In this document: piece by piece, positions 44,753-54,154 of the stretch
Layout of the letters: each line of letters begins with the position of its first letter
Position numbering within the stretch: the stretch's first letter is position 1
DNA from: Sinomicrobium kalidii
GTDB lineage: Bacteria > Bacteroidota > Bacteroidia > Flavobacteriales > Flavobacteriaceae
Length of the DNA stretch: 64,000 nt
Direction of reading: 5' to 3'
Assembly: GCF_021183825.1 (NCBI RefSeq)
Contig: NZ_CP089211.1
Coordinates: 4,322,501-4,386,500 of the forward strand
Made by a program: the position numbers and the translations under genes
Notes under the pieces: model-generated
What the model saw: only the letters and a program-made list of their open reading frames with translations
The model's database searches: none
Told to the model about the DNA's origin: nothing

Positions 44753-45787
44753 TTATTCTTGTTTTTCTGCGGGCTGTAAGGCCTTGAACAGCCCGAATGC
44801 TTTAAAAAGGTGAAACAATCCGGGAAGTATCAGTACCGAGCCCGCGAGGAGGGCTGAGGCTATGGAGTTGATGACAGCCTTGTCCGCAATCTTCTCATAA
44901 ATACTTACGGGGCCTTCCGTGGTAAAGATCAGGTTGGGGAAGTTGGATTGTGCCCATGCCCCGAGGATAAGAAATACTTGGATGGCGACAATGGCCCTTA
45001 CCGTTATTTTTTTTCCTTTTCCCAGGAATATCCATATCGGGATCAGCAATGAACTGGCCAGTACTACCAATGCTATGCTGAACAGGTTGTCAAAGAAATG
45101 ATCGATAAACATTTCGCGGGCATAAAAACCGTAGCCGAAAATAAGCATACTGCTCAGGGCGACCATAATATTTGCCTTTCTGGCTTTTTTGATAAACAGC
45201 CGTTGCTCTTCCCCGGCAGTCTCACCTACCAGGAACACTGCCGATAAAAAGGCAACGAGCGAAGCGACAAACATTCCCATGAATAGGGAAGTCACATTAA
45301 ACCAGGGATTGATATAAACCTCGGTAAAACTGTGGTTTTCCATGGCATCTACGGGGATGAGTTTACCGGAGATCAGTGCGCCGGCACTGATGCCCAGTAG
45401 AAACGGGGTGATAATGCTGGAATACTGGAATAATTTGTTGTATACTTTTTGCGAACCGTCAACTACCGCGTCGTAATGCCGGAAGATAAAAGCCGTTCCC
45501 CTTACAACAATGCCGAACAGTAATAAAGTGAGCGGAATGTGTAACTGGGTGGTGATAATGTAGTAGTAGTTCGGGAACGCGATCCACATGATAACAATGA
45601 CAATGATAAGCCATACGTGATTGGCTTCCCATACCGGTCCTATGATCTGGTAGGCGATTTTTTTGGTGACTTTCCTGTTCTCCCCCGAAGAGAGCAATTC
45701 GAGGATGCCCACACCAAAATCCGCACCGCCGAAAATGATGTAGAAATATACCGAAACAAACAGGAACAAAAATACTATGGTGGTCAT
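44753..45787 (-). CDS. cydB: Cytochrome bd ubiquinol oxidase subunit II
   Basis: A 344-residue membrane protein with eight or nine helices and the CydB pieces FGGADFGVGILELL, YQIIGPVWEANHVWLI and FRHYDAV. It partners CydA, encoded just upstream with a 4-base overlap. It ends 25 bases from the convergent clpS, so there is no room for a separate terminator. Confidence 0.95.
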   Translation of the reverse strand: MTTIVFLFLFVSVYFYIIFGGADFGVGILELLSSGENRKVTKKIAYQIIGPVWEANHVWLIIVIVIMWIAFPNYYYIITTQLHIPLTLLLFGIVVRGTAFIFRHYDAVVDGSQKVYNKLFQYSSIITPFLLGISAGALISGKLIPVDAMENHSFTEVYINPWFNVTSLFMGMFVASLVAFLSAVFLVGETAGEEQRLFIKKARKANIMVALSSMLIFGYGFYAREMFIDHFFDNLFSIALVVLASSLLIPIWIFLGKGKKITVRAIVAIQVFLILGAWAQSNFPNLIFTTEGPVSIYEKIADKAVINSIASALLAGSVLILPGLFHLFKAFGLFKALQPAEKQE

Positions 45788-47142
45788 TTTTTAAGAGATT
45801 TGGTTTTCGGATCATCGGTTTTCCGGCCCATGGGCGGAGTCGAAGGGTGACGGTTAAACACTGTAATCTGTCTTCCCATCAACCAGCTCACGGCTATGGC
45901 AAGCACAACGTATAAAAAGATAAAGAGGAACAGGCTGTATTCGATCCCGTTCATCGGGGTAACGGAATCTTCCGTGCGCATGATATTGTAGATTACCCAG
46001 GGTTGCCGTCCCACTTCGGTTACGATCCACCCTGCCTCAACGGCTATAAATCCCAGCGGGGCCGCGAGGGCAAATAAAAGCCAGAACCATGTTTTCTGAA
46101 GTAGCGATCGTTTTTTCCTGCTTATAAAGAAAATAATGGCCAGCAGGGCCAGAAAAGTACCCAGCCCTACCATGAGCTGAAAGGCATAGTGTGTAATGGC
46201 CACGGGAGGAAGGTTTTCCTGCGGAAAATCATTAAGCCCTTTTACTTCTGCATTAAAATCGCCGAAAGCGAGGAAAGAGAGCATTTTCGGAATTTCTATC
46301 TTGTGGGTAACCTCTTGTGTTTCTTCGTTGACGATACCGCCGATGTAGAGCGGGGCACCCTTTTCGGTATGGTAATGGGCCTCAAGGGCAGCGAGTTTTA
46401 CAGGTTGCCGCACAGCGATATCCTTTGCGGAGATATCGCCGCTTATGGGTTGTAATATGGCAGCAACAGCGCCGAAAGTAATGGCAATGTTAAAAGCCTT
46501 TCGGTGTACCGCAATATTTCGCTTTTTATAGATCTGCCAGGCGTGTATCCCCGCCACGGCGAATCCCGTAGCGGTGAAAGCGGCAAGAACCATGTGCAGG
46601 GCCTGTGAAAACCAGGCATCGTTCAACAGGGCCTGTACGGGATCGATATTCAGGAACTCGCCGTTTACATAATCAAATCCCGTAGGTGCATTCATCCAGC
46701 CGTTGGCCGAGACCACGAGGATACCTGAGGCCACACCGGCAAGGCCTATGATAAGCCCGGTAAACCAGTGGAACCATTCACTCTTTATCTTTTTCCAGCC
46801 ATACAGGTAAAACCCCAGGGCAATGGCCTCCACAAAAAAGGCTGCGCCTTCCAGCGAAAAGGGCATCCCGATAATAGGGCCGGCATGCAGCATGAATTTC
46901 GGCCATAACAACCCGAGTTCAAACGAAAGTATGGTGCCCGATACGGCTCCGGTGACAAAGAAGATGGCCACACCTTTCTGCCAGGCTTTGGTGAGGGAAA
47001 GGTATACCTTGTCCCTGGTCTTTAGCCATTTGTAGTGCGAAACTACCATAAAAAAGGGCATGACCATACCAATACAGGCAAAAACGATGTGAAAGATCAT
47101 TGAAACGGCCATTTGCAAGCGGGCGGCATCAAGGGTTTCCAT
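45784..47142 (-). CDS. cydA: Cytochrome bd ubiquinol oxidase subunit I
   Basis: A 452-residue protein that carries the haems and the quinol site. Helices are clear, and the motifs GRQPWVIYNIMRTEDSVTP and HAGPIIGMPFSLEGAAFFVE are typical. The Q-loop is of the short type (no insertion), as usual in Bacteroidota. The bd oxidase gives respiration at low oxygen and resists nitric oxide and sulfide. A -7 element TAAATTTG lies just upstream. Confidence 0.96.
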   Translation of the reverse strand: METLDAARLQMAVSMIFHIVFACIGMVMPFFMVVSHYKWLKTRDKVYLSLTKAWQKGVAIFFVTGAVSGTILSFELGLLWPKFMLHAGPIIGMPFSLEGAAFFVEAIALGFYLYGWKKIKSEWFHWFTGLIIGLAGVASGILVVSANGWMNAPTGFDYVNGEFLNIDPVQALLNDAWFSQALHMVLAAFTATGFAVAGIHAWQIYKKRNIAVHRKAFNIAITFGAVAAILQPISGDISAKDIAVRQPVKLAALEAHYHTEKGAPLYIGGIVNEETQEVTHKIEIPKMLSFLAFGDFNAEVKGLNDFPQENLPPVAITHYAFQLMVGLGTFLALLAIIFFISRKKRSLLQKTWFWLLFALAAPLGFIAVEAGWIVTEVGRQPWVIYNIMRTEDSVTPMNGIEYSLFLFIFLYVVLAIAVSWLMGRQITVFNRHPSTPPMGRKTDDPKTKSLKK

Positions 47143-47161
47143 AGGCGGGAAGTTTACCCTG

Positions 47162-47169
47162 CAAATTTA
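47162..47169 (-). promoter_or_regulatory. -7 promoter element of cydAB
   Basis: On the minus strand TAAATTTG matches TAnnTTTG and lies 20 bases before the cydA ATG at 47142. The -33 box is not clear. Confidence 0.45.
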
Positions 47170-47330
47170 CGGCTTTATACCCGTATTTCCCGGTTTGCAA
47201 GTGTTAAAGATAACAGATTCCGAAGTGGAAAACGATTGAAAATAAAGTACTGCGATACCGGACATAAAATAAAGCTTTCACTATCCGAAATCTGTTATCA
47301 GTTTTATACCGTATGCTTTTAATTTTATTC

Positions 47331-47957
47331 CTAATACGATAATCCGGGCGTTTTTTTCAGGTATTGGTCCGTCTGCAGTTGCATTAAAAGGAACATGGCC
47401 ATATCTGCTTTGGATATCTTTAATGTGACAGACCGGTCATCAGGGGGAAATCCGTGCCTGAAATTACCGGTGGCCTTACCGTCTGTAAAAGCCCCGGGAC
47501 GGACGAGGGTCCAGTCCAGGTCACTGTCCGTTACATATTTTTCCTGTAACAGGTGATCCCGGTAAGCTTCTTTCAGGTACCAGCCGAACATGACGTATTT
47601 CCAGAAAAAATTGAGGTTCCCCCTGCTGTCACCTGCGCCGAGGGTACTTTGACAAATAAGGCGTTTTACTCCGGTTTTCCGCATCCCTCTGATAATGTTC
47701 CGGGTGCCCTGTGCCCGTATTGTGCCTTTCCTGCCTGCACCGAGGACACAAATTACGGCATCGTGGCCTTTGATGGCCTTTTCTACCGCAATTTCGTCCA
47801 GGACATTTCCTTCCGCAATGTTGAGGTTGTCGTGTTCAATATCCTGTGACCTTTCCCTGTTCCGGGTAAATGCTGTTACCGAATACCCCAGGGTGAGGGC
47901 CTGTAGCACCAGCGGTTTTCCAATATTGCCGGTGGCGCCGAAAATGATAACTTTCAT
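47331..47957 (-). CDS. NAD(P)-binding protein, atypical SDR/NmrA-like
   Basis: A 208-residue Rossmann-fold protein with the dinucleotide motif GATGNIG near residues 8-14, HDAVICVLGAGRKG and LDWTLVRPGAFTDG. These proteins act as oxidoreductases, isomerases or redox sensors; no substrate can be named. An AraC-type regulator begins 163 bases away and is divergent, so it may control this gene (inference). Confidence 0.85.
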   Translation of the reverse strand: MKVIIFGATGNIGKPLVLQALTLGYSVTAFTRNRERSQDIEHDNLNIAEGNVLDEIAVEKAIKGHDAVICVLGAGRKGTIRAQGTRNIIRGMRKTGVKRLICQSTLGAGDSRGNLNFFWKYVMFGWYLKEAYRDHLLQEKYVTDSDLDWTLVRPGAFTDGKATGNFRHGFPPDDRSVTLKISKADMAMFLLMQLQTDQYLKKTPGLSY

Positions 47958-48120
47958 AATTGTTGTTTTTTATCAAAATTAAGAAGGAAAATATGCCGTA
48001 GATAGAACGAAACCGACACTGTTGTTAAACCGATATGTGCAATTTTTCAGCAATGCGCTGTGTGGTTCCTGAAATAAGGAGTATTTTAACGGCATCGATA
48101 ATTTGGGAAGAAAATAAAAA

Positions 48121-48918
48121 ATGGTCATTACCCTGCATGAAGGCGAATACCTGGGCCAGACCAGGAAAAGTATGGAGTGTGATTCCATGAAGTTCAGTCA
48201 GACCTTTCATGGAAATAACAGCCGTACAAAAACGCACAGGCACGAGAACCAGTATTTCAGTATGCTGTTAAACGGAGTGTACCTGGAAAAAAATGAAATT
48301 TCCGAAACCCGGGTGTTGCCCGGAGATGCATTGTTCAGGCCGGAGGGGTATGTGCATCAGAATTACTTTACAGACAAGGACGTGCACTGCTTTAATGTGG
48401 AATTCGGGAAGGAATGGATGCACAAATACGACAGTGATTTTAAATTCCCGCAACAGATGCTCCATTTCAAAGCGGGTATAACTCCTTTTTTGGTCCGGAT
48501 GCTCGTGGGGTTTATGAAGGGTGGGCAAACGGACCTGGTTGAAGAAACAGTTGCCGATTTCCTTTTACGGGTTAATGAAAAATCTGTAAAATTACGCCAG
48601 CCCTGGCTGGAAAAACTGCTTGATATATTGAAAAACGAATTGGAAATATTCCATTCGTTGCACTCATTATCTGAAAGAGTTGCTGTTCATCCCATCTATA
48701 TGGCCCGTGCATTTAAACAAAATACCGGGATGACCATAGGTCAGTACCAGTTGAAAATGAAACTGGCCAACGCATTTCACTTGCTTGTAAATTCGTCCAC
48801 ACCTGTTAGTGAGATCAGTCACCTGAACGGTTTTTATGACGATCCGCATTTTATCAACTCCTTTAAGTCCCGCTACCGTATTTCGCCACATCAGTTCAGG
48901 TTATTGCTAAAAAGTTAA
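48121..48918 (+). CDS. AraC-family transcription regulator
   Basis: A 265-residue regulator. The N-terminal cupin-like sensor has GDALFRPEGYVHQNYFTDKD with possible ligand-binding His residues. The C-terminal 100 residues hold two helix-turn-helix motifs ending DDPHFINSFKSRYRISPHQF. It is divergent from the NAD(P)-binding protein gene and may control it. It is followed after 56 bases by the M61 peptidase gene. Confidence 0.9.
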   Translation: MVITLHEGEYLGQTRKSMECDSMKFSQTFHGNNSRTKTHRHENQYFSMLLNGVYLEKNEISETRVLPGDALFRPEGYVHQNYFTDKDVHCFNVEFGKEWMHKYDSDFKFPQQMLHFKAGITPFLVRMLVGFMKGGQTDLVEETVADFLLRVNEKSVKLRQPWLEKLLDILKNELEIFHSLHSLSERVAVHPIYMARAFKQNTGMTIGQYQLKMKLANAFHLLVNSSTPVSEISHLNGFYDDPHFINSFKSRYRISPHQFRLLLKS

Positions 48919-48974
48919 TCTGCTACAATTTTTTGATAACAAGGTCTTTTTTCTTTGCCTGAAAACAAATAACA

Positions 48975-50795
48975 ATGAAAAAAACAGGCATTCATTTACC
49001 GATCCTATCCCTTTGTTTGATCATTTTCACTTCATATTATGGTTACGGGCAAGACGACGTATTCCGGTATGAACTGGATTTAACAGGAAAAAACGATGCG
49101 TTTAACGTAAGCCTGCAAACGCCCCGGTTATCAGAAAAGGATAGTGTATACAGTTTCGTTTCCTATGCGCCCGGTGTTCACCAGCCTTTGGATTTTGGCC
49201 GTTTCATAAAGGTTTTTAAGGTGTATGACAAGTACGATAAAGAACTTCTTACCAAAAAAATATCGACCAATAGTTTTGAGATATGTGAACCTGCAAAGGT
49301 GGACAGGATTGTCTATGAGATAGATGATTCGTTTGATATGAGTATCGATTACCATCCCATTTATCCCATGAGCGGGACCGGGATTACGGAGAACTTCACC
49401 ATCATCAACACTTTTGGTGTATTCGGATATTTTGAACATCGTAAGGACAATCCCGTCGAACTCCGGTTAAAATTTGACGGAACGCCAAAAGTAGGAACGG
49501 CCTTGAACAGGAATAATAAAGGCGTGTATGAAGCAGACTCTTACTATCACTTTACGGATTCCCCGATACTGATCGGAGAAAAGCTGTCATATGCATCGGC
49601 CATGATTAACGGTATCCGGGTTGAAGTGTTCGCATATTCCCCCGACGAAGAAATATTCTCCGCACAAAGTATCCTGGAGAATGCCAGACCCATTTTAAAT
49701 GCAGCCACGGAGTACATCGGTTATGCCCCGGTTCCGCGATATACCTTTTTAATGTATTTTTCCGATGAAGACGATAAGATAAAAATGCCGGTTTTTAACT
49801 ATGCCGGTGCGTTGGAACATTCGCTGAGTTCAACTTACACATTGCCTGCCAAACGCAGGTTTATTCCTTATCTGAAAAATAACATAGCCCATGAGTTCAT
49901 GCATATTTTAAGTCCGTTGCACCTGCATAGCAATGTCCTGGCAAACTTTGATTACGCGCATCCTTCTTCCGGGGACCAGCACCTGTGGTTGTATGAGGGG
50001 CTGACCGAATGGGTGTCATACAAAATGCAGGTAAGTGCGTGCCTGGTCGGTTTTGAGGATTATCTGCACTACCTGTCGGAAAAAATAACGAATAGCCAAA
50101 ACTACAGTACCGATTATAGCCTGACACGTCTCAGCAGGGAGTGGTCTACGGATGAAGGCAATAAGCAGTACAATAACATCTACCAGCTGGGAGCGCTCAC
50201 CGCGGCCATGCTCGATATTAAACTCCTGCAACTTTCCGGCGGGGAAAAAGGATTGCGCGAAGTTTACCTGGAACTGATAAAAAAATACGGGAAAGACCAC
50301 CCTTTTGACAACGATACTTTTTTCGATACGCTGGTGGAAATGACCTATCCGGAAATCCGGGATTTTATTGATGAACACATCAGGGCCAATACGCCCTTTG
50401 ATTTTGAGAAAGAACTAAAAGCAGTAGGGGTACAATACCTCCCGAAGCGTAAAAACAGTGAGAACAAGTCCACCCCCGGAATAACTATTCGTTTCAGAAG
50501 CAGAACAAAAGCGGTTATAACATCGATTTCTCAGGATTACAAGGGATCGGTATTGAGAAAAGGGGACATCGTTACCCACATTAACGGTAAAGAGCTCACC
50601 CGTGACTCATTCGATAAAATAATGACTGCGATTCAGGAAATGAAAACAGGAGAGACGTATCAAATCAATCTTATCCGGGATGGCCGAAAAATGGAAGTTA
50701 CGGAAAAACTGTATCCCGAATACGACAGGAACGTATTGGAAATCGATCCGGGCGCCACCCCGGAGGCTGTTAAACTGCGGGAAAGGTTAAAGTAA
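48975..50795 (+). CDS. M61-family metallopeptidase with PDZ domain
   Basis: A 606-residue exported protein (signal peptide 1-25, ending YGYG). The gluzincin motif HEFMH lies at 306-310, and the third zinc ligand is likely Glu341 or Glu345 in LYEGLTEW. The C-terminal 110 residues are a PDZ domain (KGDIVTHINGKELTRDSFDK). Family M61 includes glycyl aminopeptidases, found in the envelope of Bacteroidota and others. The length of about 600 residues is usual. Confidence 0.93.
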   Translation: MKKTGIHLPILSLCLIIFTSYYGYGQDDVFRYELDLTGKNDAFNVSLQTPRLSEKDSVYSFVSYAPGVHQPLDFGRFIKVFKVYDKYDKELLTKKISTNSFEICEPAKVDRIVYEIDDSFDMSIDYHPIYPMSGTGITENFTIINTFGVFGYFEHRKDNPVELRLKFDGTPKVGTALNRNNKGVYEADSYYHFTDSPILIGEKLSYASAMINGIRVEVFAYSPDEEIFSAQSILENARPILNAATEYIGYAPVPRYTFLMYFSDEDDKIKMPVFNYAGALEHSLSSTYTLPAKRRFIPYLKNNIAHEFMHILSPLHLHSNVLANFDYAHPSSGDQHLWLYEGLTEWVSYKMQVSACLVGFEDYLHYLSEKITNSQNYSTDYSLTRLSREWSTDEGNKQYNNIYQLGALTAAMLDIKLLQLSGGEKGLREVYLELIKKYGKDHPFDNDTFFDTLVEMTYPEIRDFIDEHIRANTPFDFEKELKAVGVQYLPKRKNSENKSTPGITIRFRSRTKAVITSISQDYKGSVLRKGDIVTHINGKELTRDSFDKIMTAIQEMKTGETYQINLIRDGRKMEVTEKLYPEYDRNVLEIDPGATPEAVKLRERLK

Positions 50796-50985
50796 CTTGA
50801 ATAATGGATAAGGAGAAAATATTTCCGTCGTGTTTAACGGGATGAATTTTAATATCTTCTTTGATCATTCCTGGTATAAGTTCAATATCGGTTTCAATGA
50901 TACGCCTTATTATTTTTCTTGATATGAATTTACAGGAAATTATAGGAGGTACTCTTAAACATTGCCCGCGTTGGAATAAAACCTG

Positions 50986-51780
50986 TTATGGGTTGTCCTG
51001 TGTAAAACCATTCAGAAAATCGGATGGGGTATGGCCTGTGAATTCCTGGAAGGTACGTATAAAGTGTGACTGGTCGGCGTAACCATTGTCATAGGCAATA
51101 TCCGTGAGCTTTGAATAGTTGTCGGATTGTAATTGCATCATGGCCGATTGAAACCGGCATATCCGGGCGTAAAGCCGGGGTGAAATACCTACGTGTTCCC
51201 GGAATTTACGTTCAAAAGTACGCTCGGAAACCTGTATGTCCGTTCGAAGGGTCTTTAACGGCAGGTCACCTTTGGCCAGTGTTAAACGGGAAGTGGCATA
51301 AATGAGTTTCCGGTCCATGACAATCTTTTTCCGTTTCGTCAAACGGAGAAGAAAATCCGAAAGGACAGCCTTTCGGGCTTCGGTTGAAGTTGAAGCGGAA
51401 AGGCGTTCCCTCACATGTTTTGCTTCCGGAAAGGGCAGCAACTCGAGATCGACACAATTGTCCCTCAGTTCATCGGCACGTATGCCGAACAGGGAGCGTA
51501 TAACATGAGGGTACAGGAAAAATATAATGGCATTGACTTCTCCGAAGGTGTAAATATTTATGGGTTTTATGGTCTGGCCATAAAGGAACAGGGCCGATAA
51601 TTTTTTGCGGTTCAGAAATATATCGGCCCCGGATTCCATATACATGATACCGGGACAACCATCGGCAAAGAAAGGCATGTCGTTGGGCAGGTGGTCCGGT
51701 CCCGATTTTTGAAAAGACAGGACGGATTTCACGTACGGCTGCAGTGTTTCCGGGATGGTATATTCGTTAAGGTTTTGCAC
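50986..51780 (-). CDS. AraC-family transcription regulator
   Basis: A 264-residue regulator read from the GTG at 51780. A longer frame reaches an ATG at 51846, but a promoter (51820-51848) overlaps that extension, so it is not translated. The N-terminal part (DUF6597-like, with MPFFADGCPGIMYMESGADI) resembles XylS-type sensor domains. The C-terminal HTH pair ends NGYADQSHFIRTFQEFTGHT. It lies beside the alpha/beta hydrolase genes on the same strand, separated by 107 bases, and may regulate them or itself (inference). Confidence 0.85.
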   Translation of the reverse strand: MQNLNEYTIPETLQPYVKSVLSFQKSGPDHLPNDMPFFADGCPGIMYMESGADIFLNRKKLSALFLYGQTIKPINIYTFGEVNAIIFFLYPHVIRSLFGIRADELRDNCVDLELLPFPEAKHVRERLSASTSTEARKAVLSDFLLRLTKRKKIVMDRKLIYATSRLTLAKGDLPLKTLRTDIQVSERTFERKFREHVGISPRLYARICRFQSAMMQLQSDNYSKLTDIAYDNGYADQSHFIRTFQEFTGHTPSDFLNGFTQDNP

Positions 51781-51819
51781 AATTTGTTTTTTTGTAAAAT
51801 GTATTCGGGACGACTGCTG

Positions 51820-51848
51820 CAAAAATAGAAAGCACAATTTACACAAAA
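51820..51848 (-). promoter_or_regulatory. Promoter of the AraC-type gene
   Basis: On the minus strand TTTTG (51848-51844), a 16-base spacer and TATTTTTG (51827-51820) fit the Bacteroidota consensus. The start of transcription would fall near 51813, which places the start codon at the GTG of 51780. Confidence 0.6.
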
Positions 51849-51887
51849 TTGAACAAAACCTACAGGCATATAGCGGTTTATAAATAG

Positions 51888-52745
51888 CTATTCACCTTCT
51901 GCGGTAAGAAACTCCTCAATAAGGATTATGGTCGCTTCAGGTGTTTTGCTGTTTTCCTGCACTGTGCAGATTTCCGCGATATAGGACCCGTGATTTGCCG
52001 GGAGGATCATCAATCTTGCATTGGGAATCATACGGGACATTTTTGCAGCGTGTTCGGGTAATACGATATCCCGGTCACCGATAAGGATAAGGGAAGGGGC
52101 TTTTATGGATTGTAACGCTTCATCTTTCCAGTCCTTAAACCGTAACACTCTTTCCTTGTCTTTGTCGTGCATGGTTTGTAGCCCTTTTTTATCCGGGTTT
52201 ACGTCCAGGAAAGCTTCTTTTAAAGGGGTGGGCATGTTTTCCAGGCTGGCGTTTTTCATCCCTTCGAAAAATCCGGGGGGCAGTCCGTTCCGTTGGTAAA
52301 AGGAAGAGGCTATAACCAGTTTGTTTACGATCTCCGGGTGTCTCATGCCGATTTTCATGGCAGTGTTTCCCCCGTTGCTGAACCCGAAAAAATCGGCTTT
52401 ATCTATCCCGAGATGAGCGAGAAGTGCGGCAATATCGTCAGCATCCTGTTCAAAAGATACCGGAGTGTCCCTGTCTTCCGTACGCCCGTGAGCCTGGAGA
52501 TCCATGGCGATGATTTTCCTGTTTTCAGACAGCATGGGGATCACGTTTCCGAAATTGCTCTGTATGGTAGAGCCCCCGCCGTGGATAAGCACCAGAGGGA
52601 TTTTGCCTTCGCCGTATATTTCATAATACATCTTTATACCGTTTACGGGGGCATATCCGGACGTAAACGAAGTTTTCGGGTTTTGGGATAGTGCAGTGTT
52701 CATAGTGGTTATGTAAATCAGCAGTATTAAAAGATCTGTTCTCAC
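51888..52745 (-). CDS. Exported alpha/beta hydrolase
   Basis: A 285-residue hydrolase with a signal peptide (about 1-20). The oxyanion segment is LVLIHGGGSTIQ, the nucleophile elbow GFSNGG, the acid GDRDIV and the base His in PANHGSYI. It is paralogous to the next gene upstream on the same strand. The substrate is not known: esters, lactones and haloalkanes are all possible. It follows its paralogue by 78 bases and is probably co-transcribed. Confidence 0.9.
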   Translation of the reverse strand: MRTDLLILLIYITTMNTALSQNPKTSFTSGYAPVNGIKMYYEIYGEGKIPLVLIHGGGSTIQSNFGNVIPMLSENRKIIAMDLQAHGRTEDRDTPVSFEQDADDIAALLAHLGIDKADFFGFSNGGNTAMKIGMRHPEIVNKLVIASSFYQRNGLPPGFFEGMKNASLENMPTPLKEAFLDVNPDKKGLQTMHDKDKERVLRFKDWKDEALQSIKAPSLILIGDRDIVLPEHAAKMSRMIPNARLMILPANHGSYIAEICTVQENSKTPEATIILIEEFLTAEGE

Positions 52746-52823
52746 GGTTGTAATTTGTTTGAATGGTACTGTACACGATTAATTTGGGGGCGGCAGGAGC
52801 AGGTAACACAGAGCATGACTATT

Positions 52824-53708
52824 TTAATGTTGTATCGAAGCATTTTGCGCCGGGGCTTTGTCCAGGAAAGGTGTTATGAAAGACAGGATATGTTCCGTAT
52901 CCATCATCAGGCCCACATGGGTTTTCCCGGGCAGAATGGCCAGTTGGGATTCCGGTAGTCCTTCCACATCCCCGAATACACTTCCGCCGCACAGTTTGTA
53001 CATGTCTATGATATGACCGGGGTCAACGCCGTCATTGTCACCCATGATGAACAATACGGGCGATTTTAAATTTCCGATGTTTTCTGCACCCAGATCGTAG
53101 TTTTTCTTGTCGAATGCGATGAACTTTTCAACAAATGCGGTCCAGTGACCGGGATCGGGGGCAATTTTGTCGTATTGGGTCTTCAGCGGTGTATTGTCCA
53201 GAAAGCCGGGATCCATGGAAAGAAATGTTTCGCGGGCGGCAGGCATCCACCCTTCGGATTTATATGCAGTGGAGATAATGACCATTTTGTCTACCCGTTT
53301 CGGGTAGTCGATACCTGTTTTAAGGGCAACTGTACCTCCGAAGCTATATCCGATTATATCGGCCTTGTCAATTTTGAGATGCTTTAACAACGCTGCTATA
53401 TCCGAGGCGAGAGCCTTGTAATCAAGGGGCCTCTCAATATCCGCCGTATGGCCATGCCCCTGCATTTCCACGGCAACCACTTTTCTGGTTTCCGATAATT
53501 TCGGGATGATCCGGGCCCAGTTGAGGTTAATGGTCATATATGCGCCATGCAAAAGGACTACGGGCTTGCCTTCCCCGTAGATTTCGTAATACATATCCAG
53601 CCCGTTTACATCGGCATACCCGGTAGTTTCAGGTTTGACAGCATTTTGCGAGAAGACAGACATAACGGATGCTATCATAACGCCTGCAGTTAAGAGCAAT
53701 GTTTTCAT
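52824..53708 (-). CDS. Exported alpha/beta hydrolase, paralogue of the neighbour
   Basis: A 294-residue hydrolase with a signal peptide (1-20, ending VFS). The nucleophile elbow is GYSFGG, the acid is in GDNDGVD and the base His in PGKTHVG. The overall plan and motifs (YYEIYGEGKP, KVVAVEMQGHGHTAD) match the gene at 51888, so the two are an old tandem duplication. It follows the SRPBCC gene by 35 bases. Confidence 0.9.
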   Translation of the reverse strand: MKTLLLTAGVMIASVMSVFSQNAVKPETTGYADVNGLDMYYEIYGEGKPVVLLHGAYMTINLNWARIIPKLSETRKVVAVEMQGHGHTADIERPLDYKALASDIAALLKHLKIDKADIIGYSFGGTVALKTGIDYPKRVDKMVIISTAYKSEGWMPAARETFLSMDPGFLDNTPLKTQYDKIAPDPGHWTAFVEKFIAFDKKNYDLGAENIGNLKSPVLFIMGDNDGVDPGHIIDMYKLCGGSVFGDVEGLPESQLAILPGKTHVGLMMDTEHILSFITPFLDKAPAQNASIQH

Positions 53709-53743
53709 AATGGTAATGTTTTTGGTTTGTAAAGAAATCGGGC

Positions 53744-54154
53744 TTAGCTTTTTTCCGTATAAGCCTTAAAGTTGTCCAGGATAGCCTGCCATCCCCCGCG
53801 TTGCATTTCTACAGAATTTGTGGTCTCGGCATCAAAAGTTGTGGTGACTTCGGTCTTACCGTCCACATCCTCAAAATCGGTAATTGCTTTTCGGCCGTCT
53901 GTCATGGTGTAAACGATCTTTTTATGATCAATGACCTCGTCGTATACAGCTTCAAAGTCAAATCCGAAACTACCGTCTTTGGCCTCCATTCGCGACTTGA
54001 GTTTCCCGCCTACTTTCAAATCGTTCTCTGCCTTCGGACAATGCCAGTCGTCTGATGCGAAATTCCATTTTGTAATGTGTTCGGGTTTTGTCCACAGCTC
54101 CCATACCTTGGCTACGGGGGCGTTTACAGTGTTTTTCACAGTGATCTGTTCCAT
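53744..54154 (-). CDS. SRPBCC/AHSA1-type START-like domain protein
   Basis: A 136-residue single-domain protein: VKNTVNAPVAKVWELWTKPE and the end VEMQRGGWQAILDNFKAYTE are typical of the AHSA1 group (polyketide-cyclase-like helix-grip fold). It binds hydrophobic ligands; no reaction is known. It is the first gene of a minus-strand run with the two hydrolases. Confidence 0.9.
   Translation of the reverse strand: MEQITVKNTVNAPVAKVWELWTKPEHITKWNFASDDWHCPKAENDLKVGGKLKSRMEAKDGSFGFDFEAVYDEVIDHKKIVYTMTDGRKAITDFEDVDGKTEVTTTFDAETTNSVEMQRGGWQAILDNFKAYTEKS

Noticed and set aside
51781..51846. N-terminal extension of the AraC protein to ATG 51846
   Set aside because: The extension overlaps a consensus promoter and its residues do not resemble the family; the GTG at 51780 is preferred.
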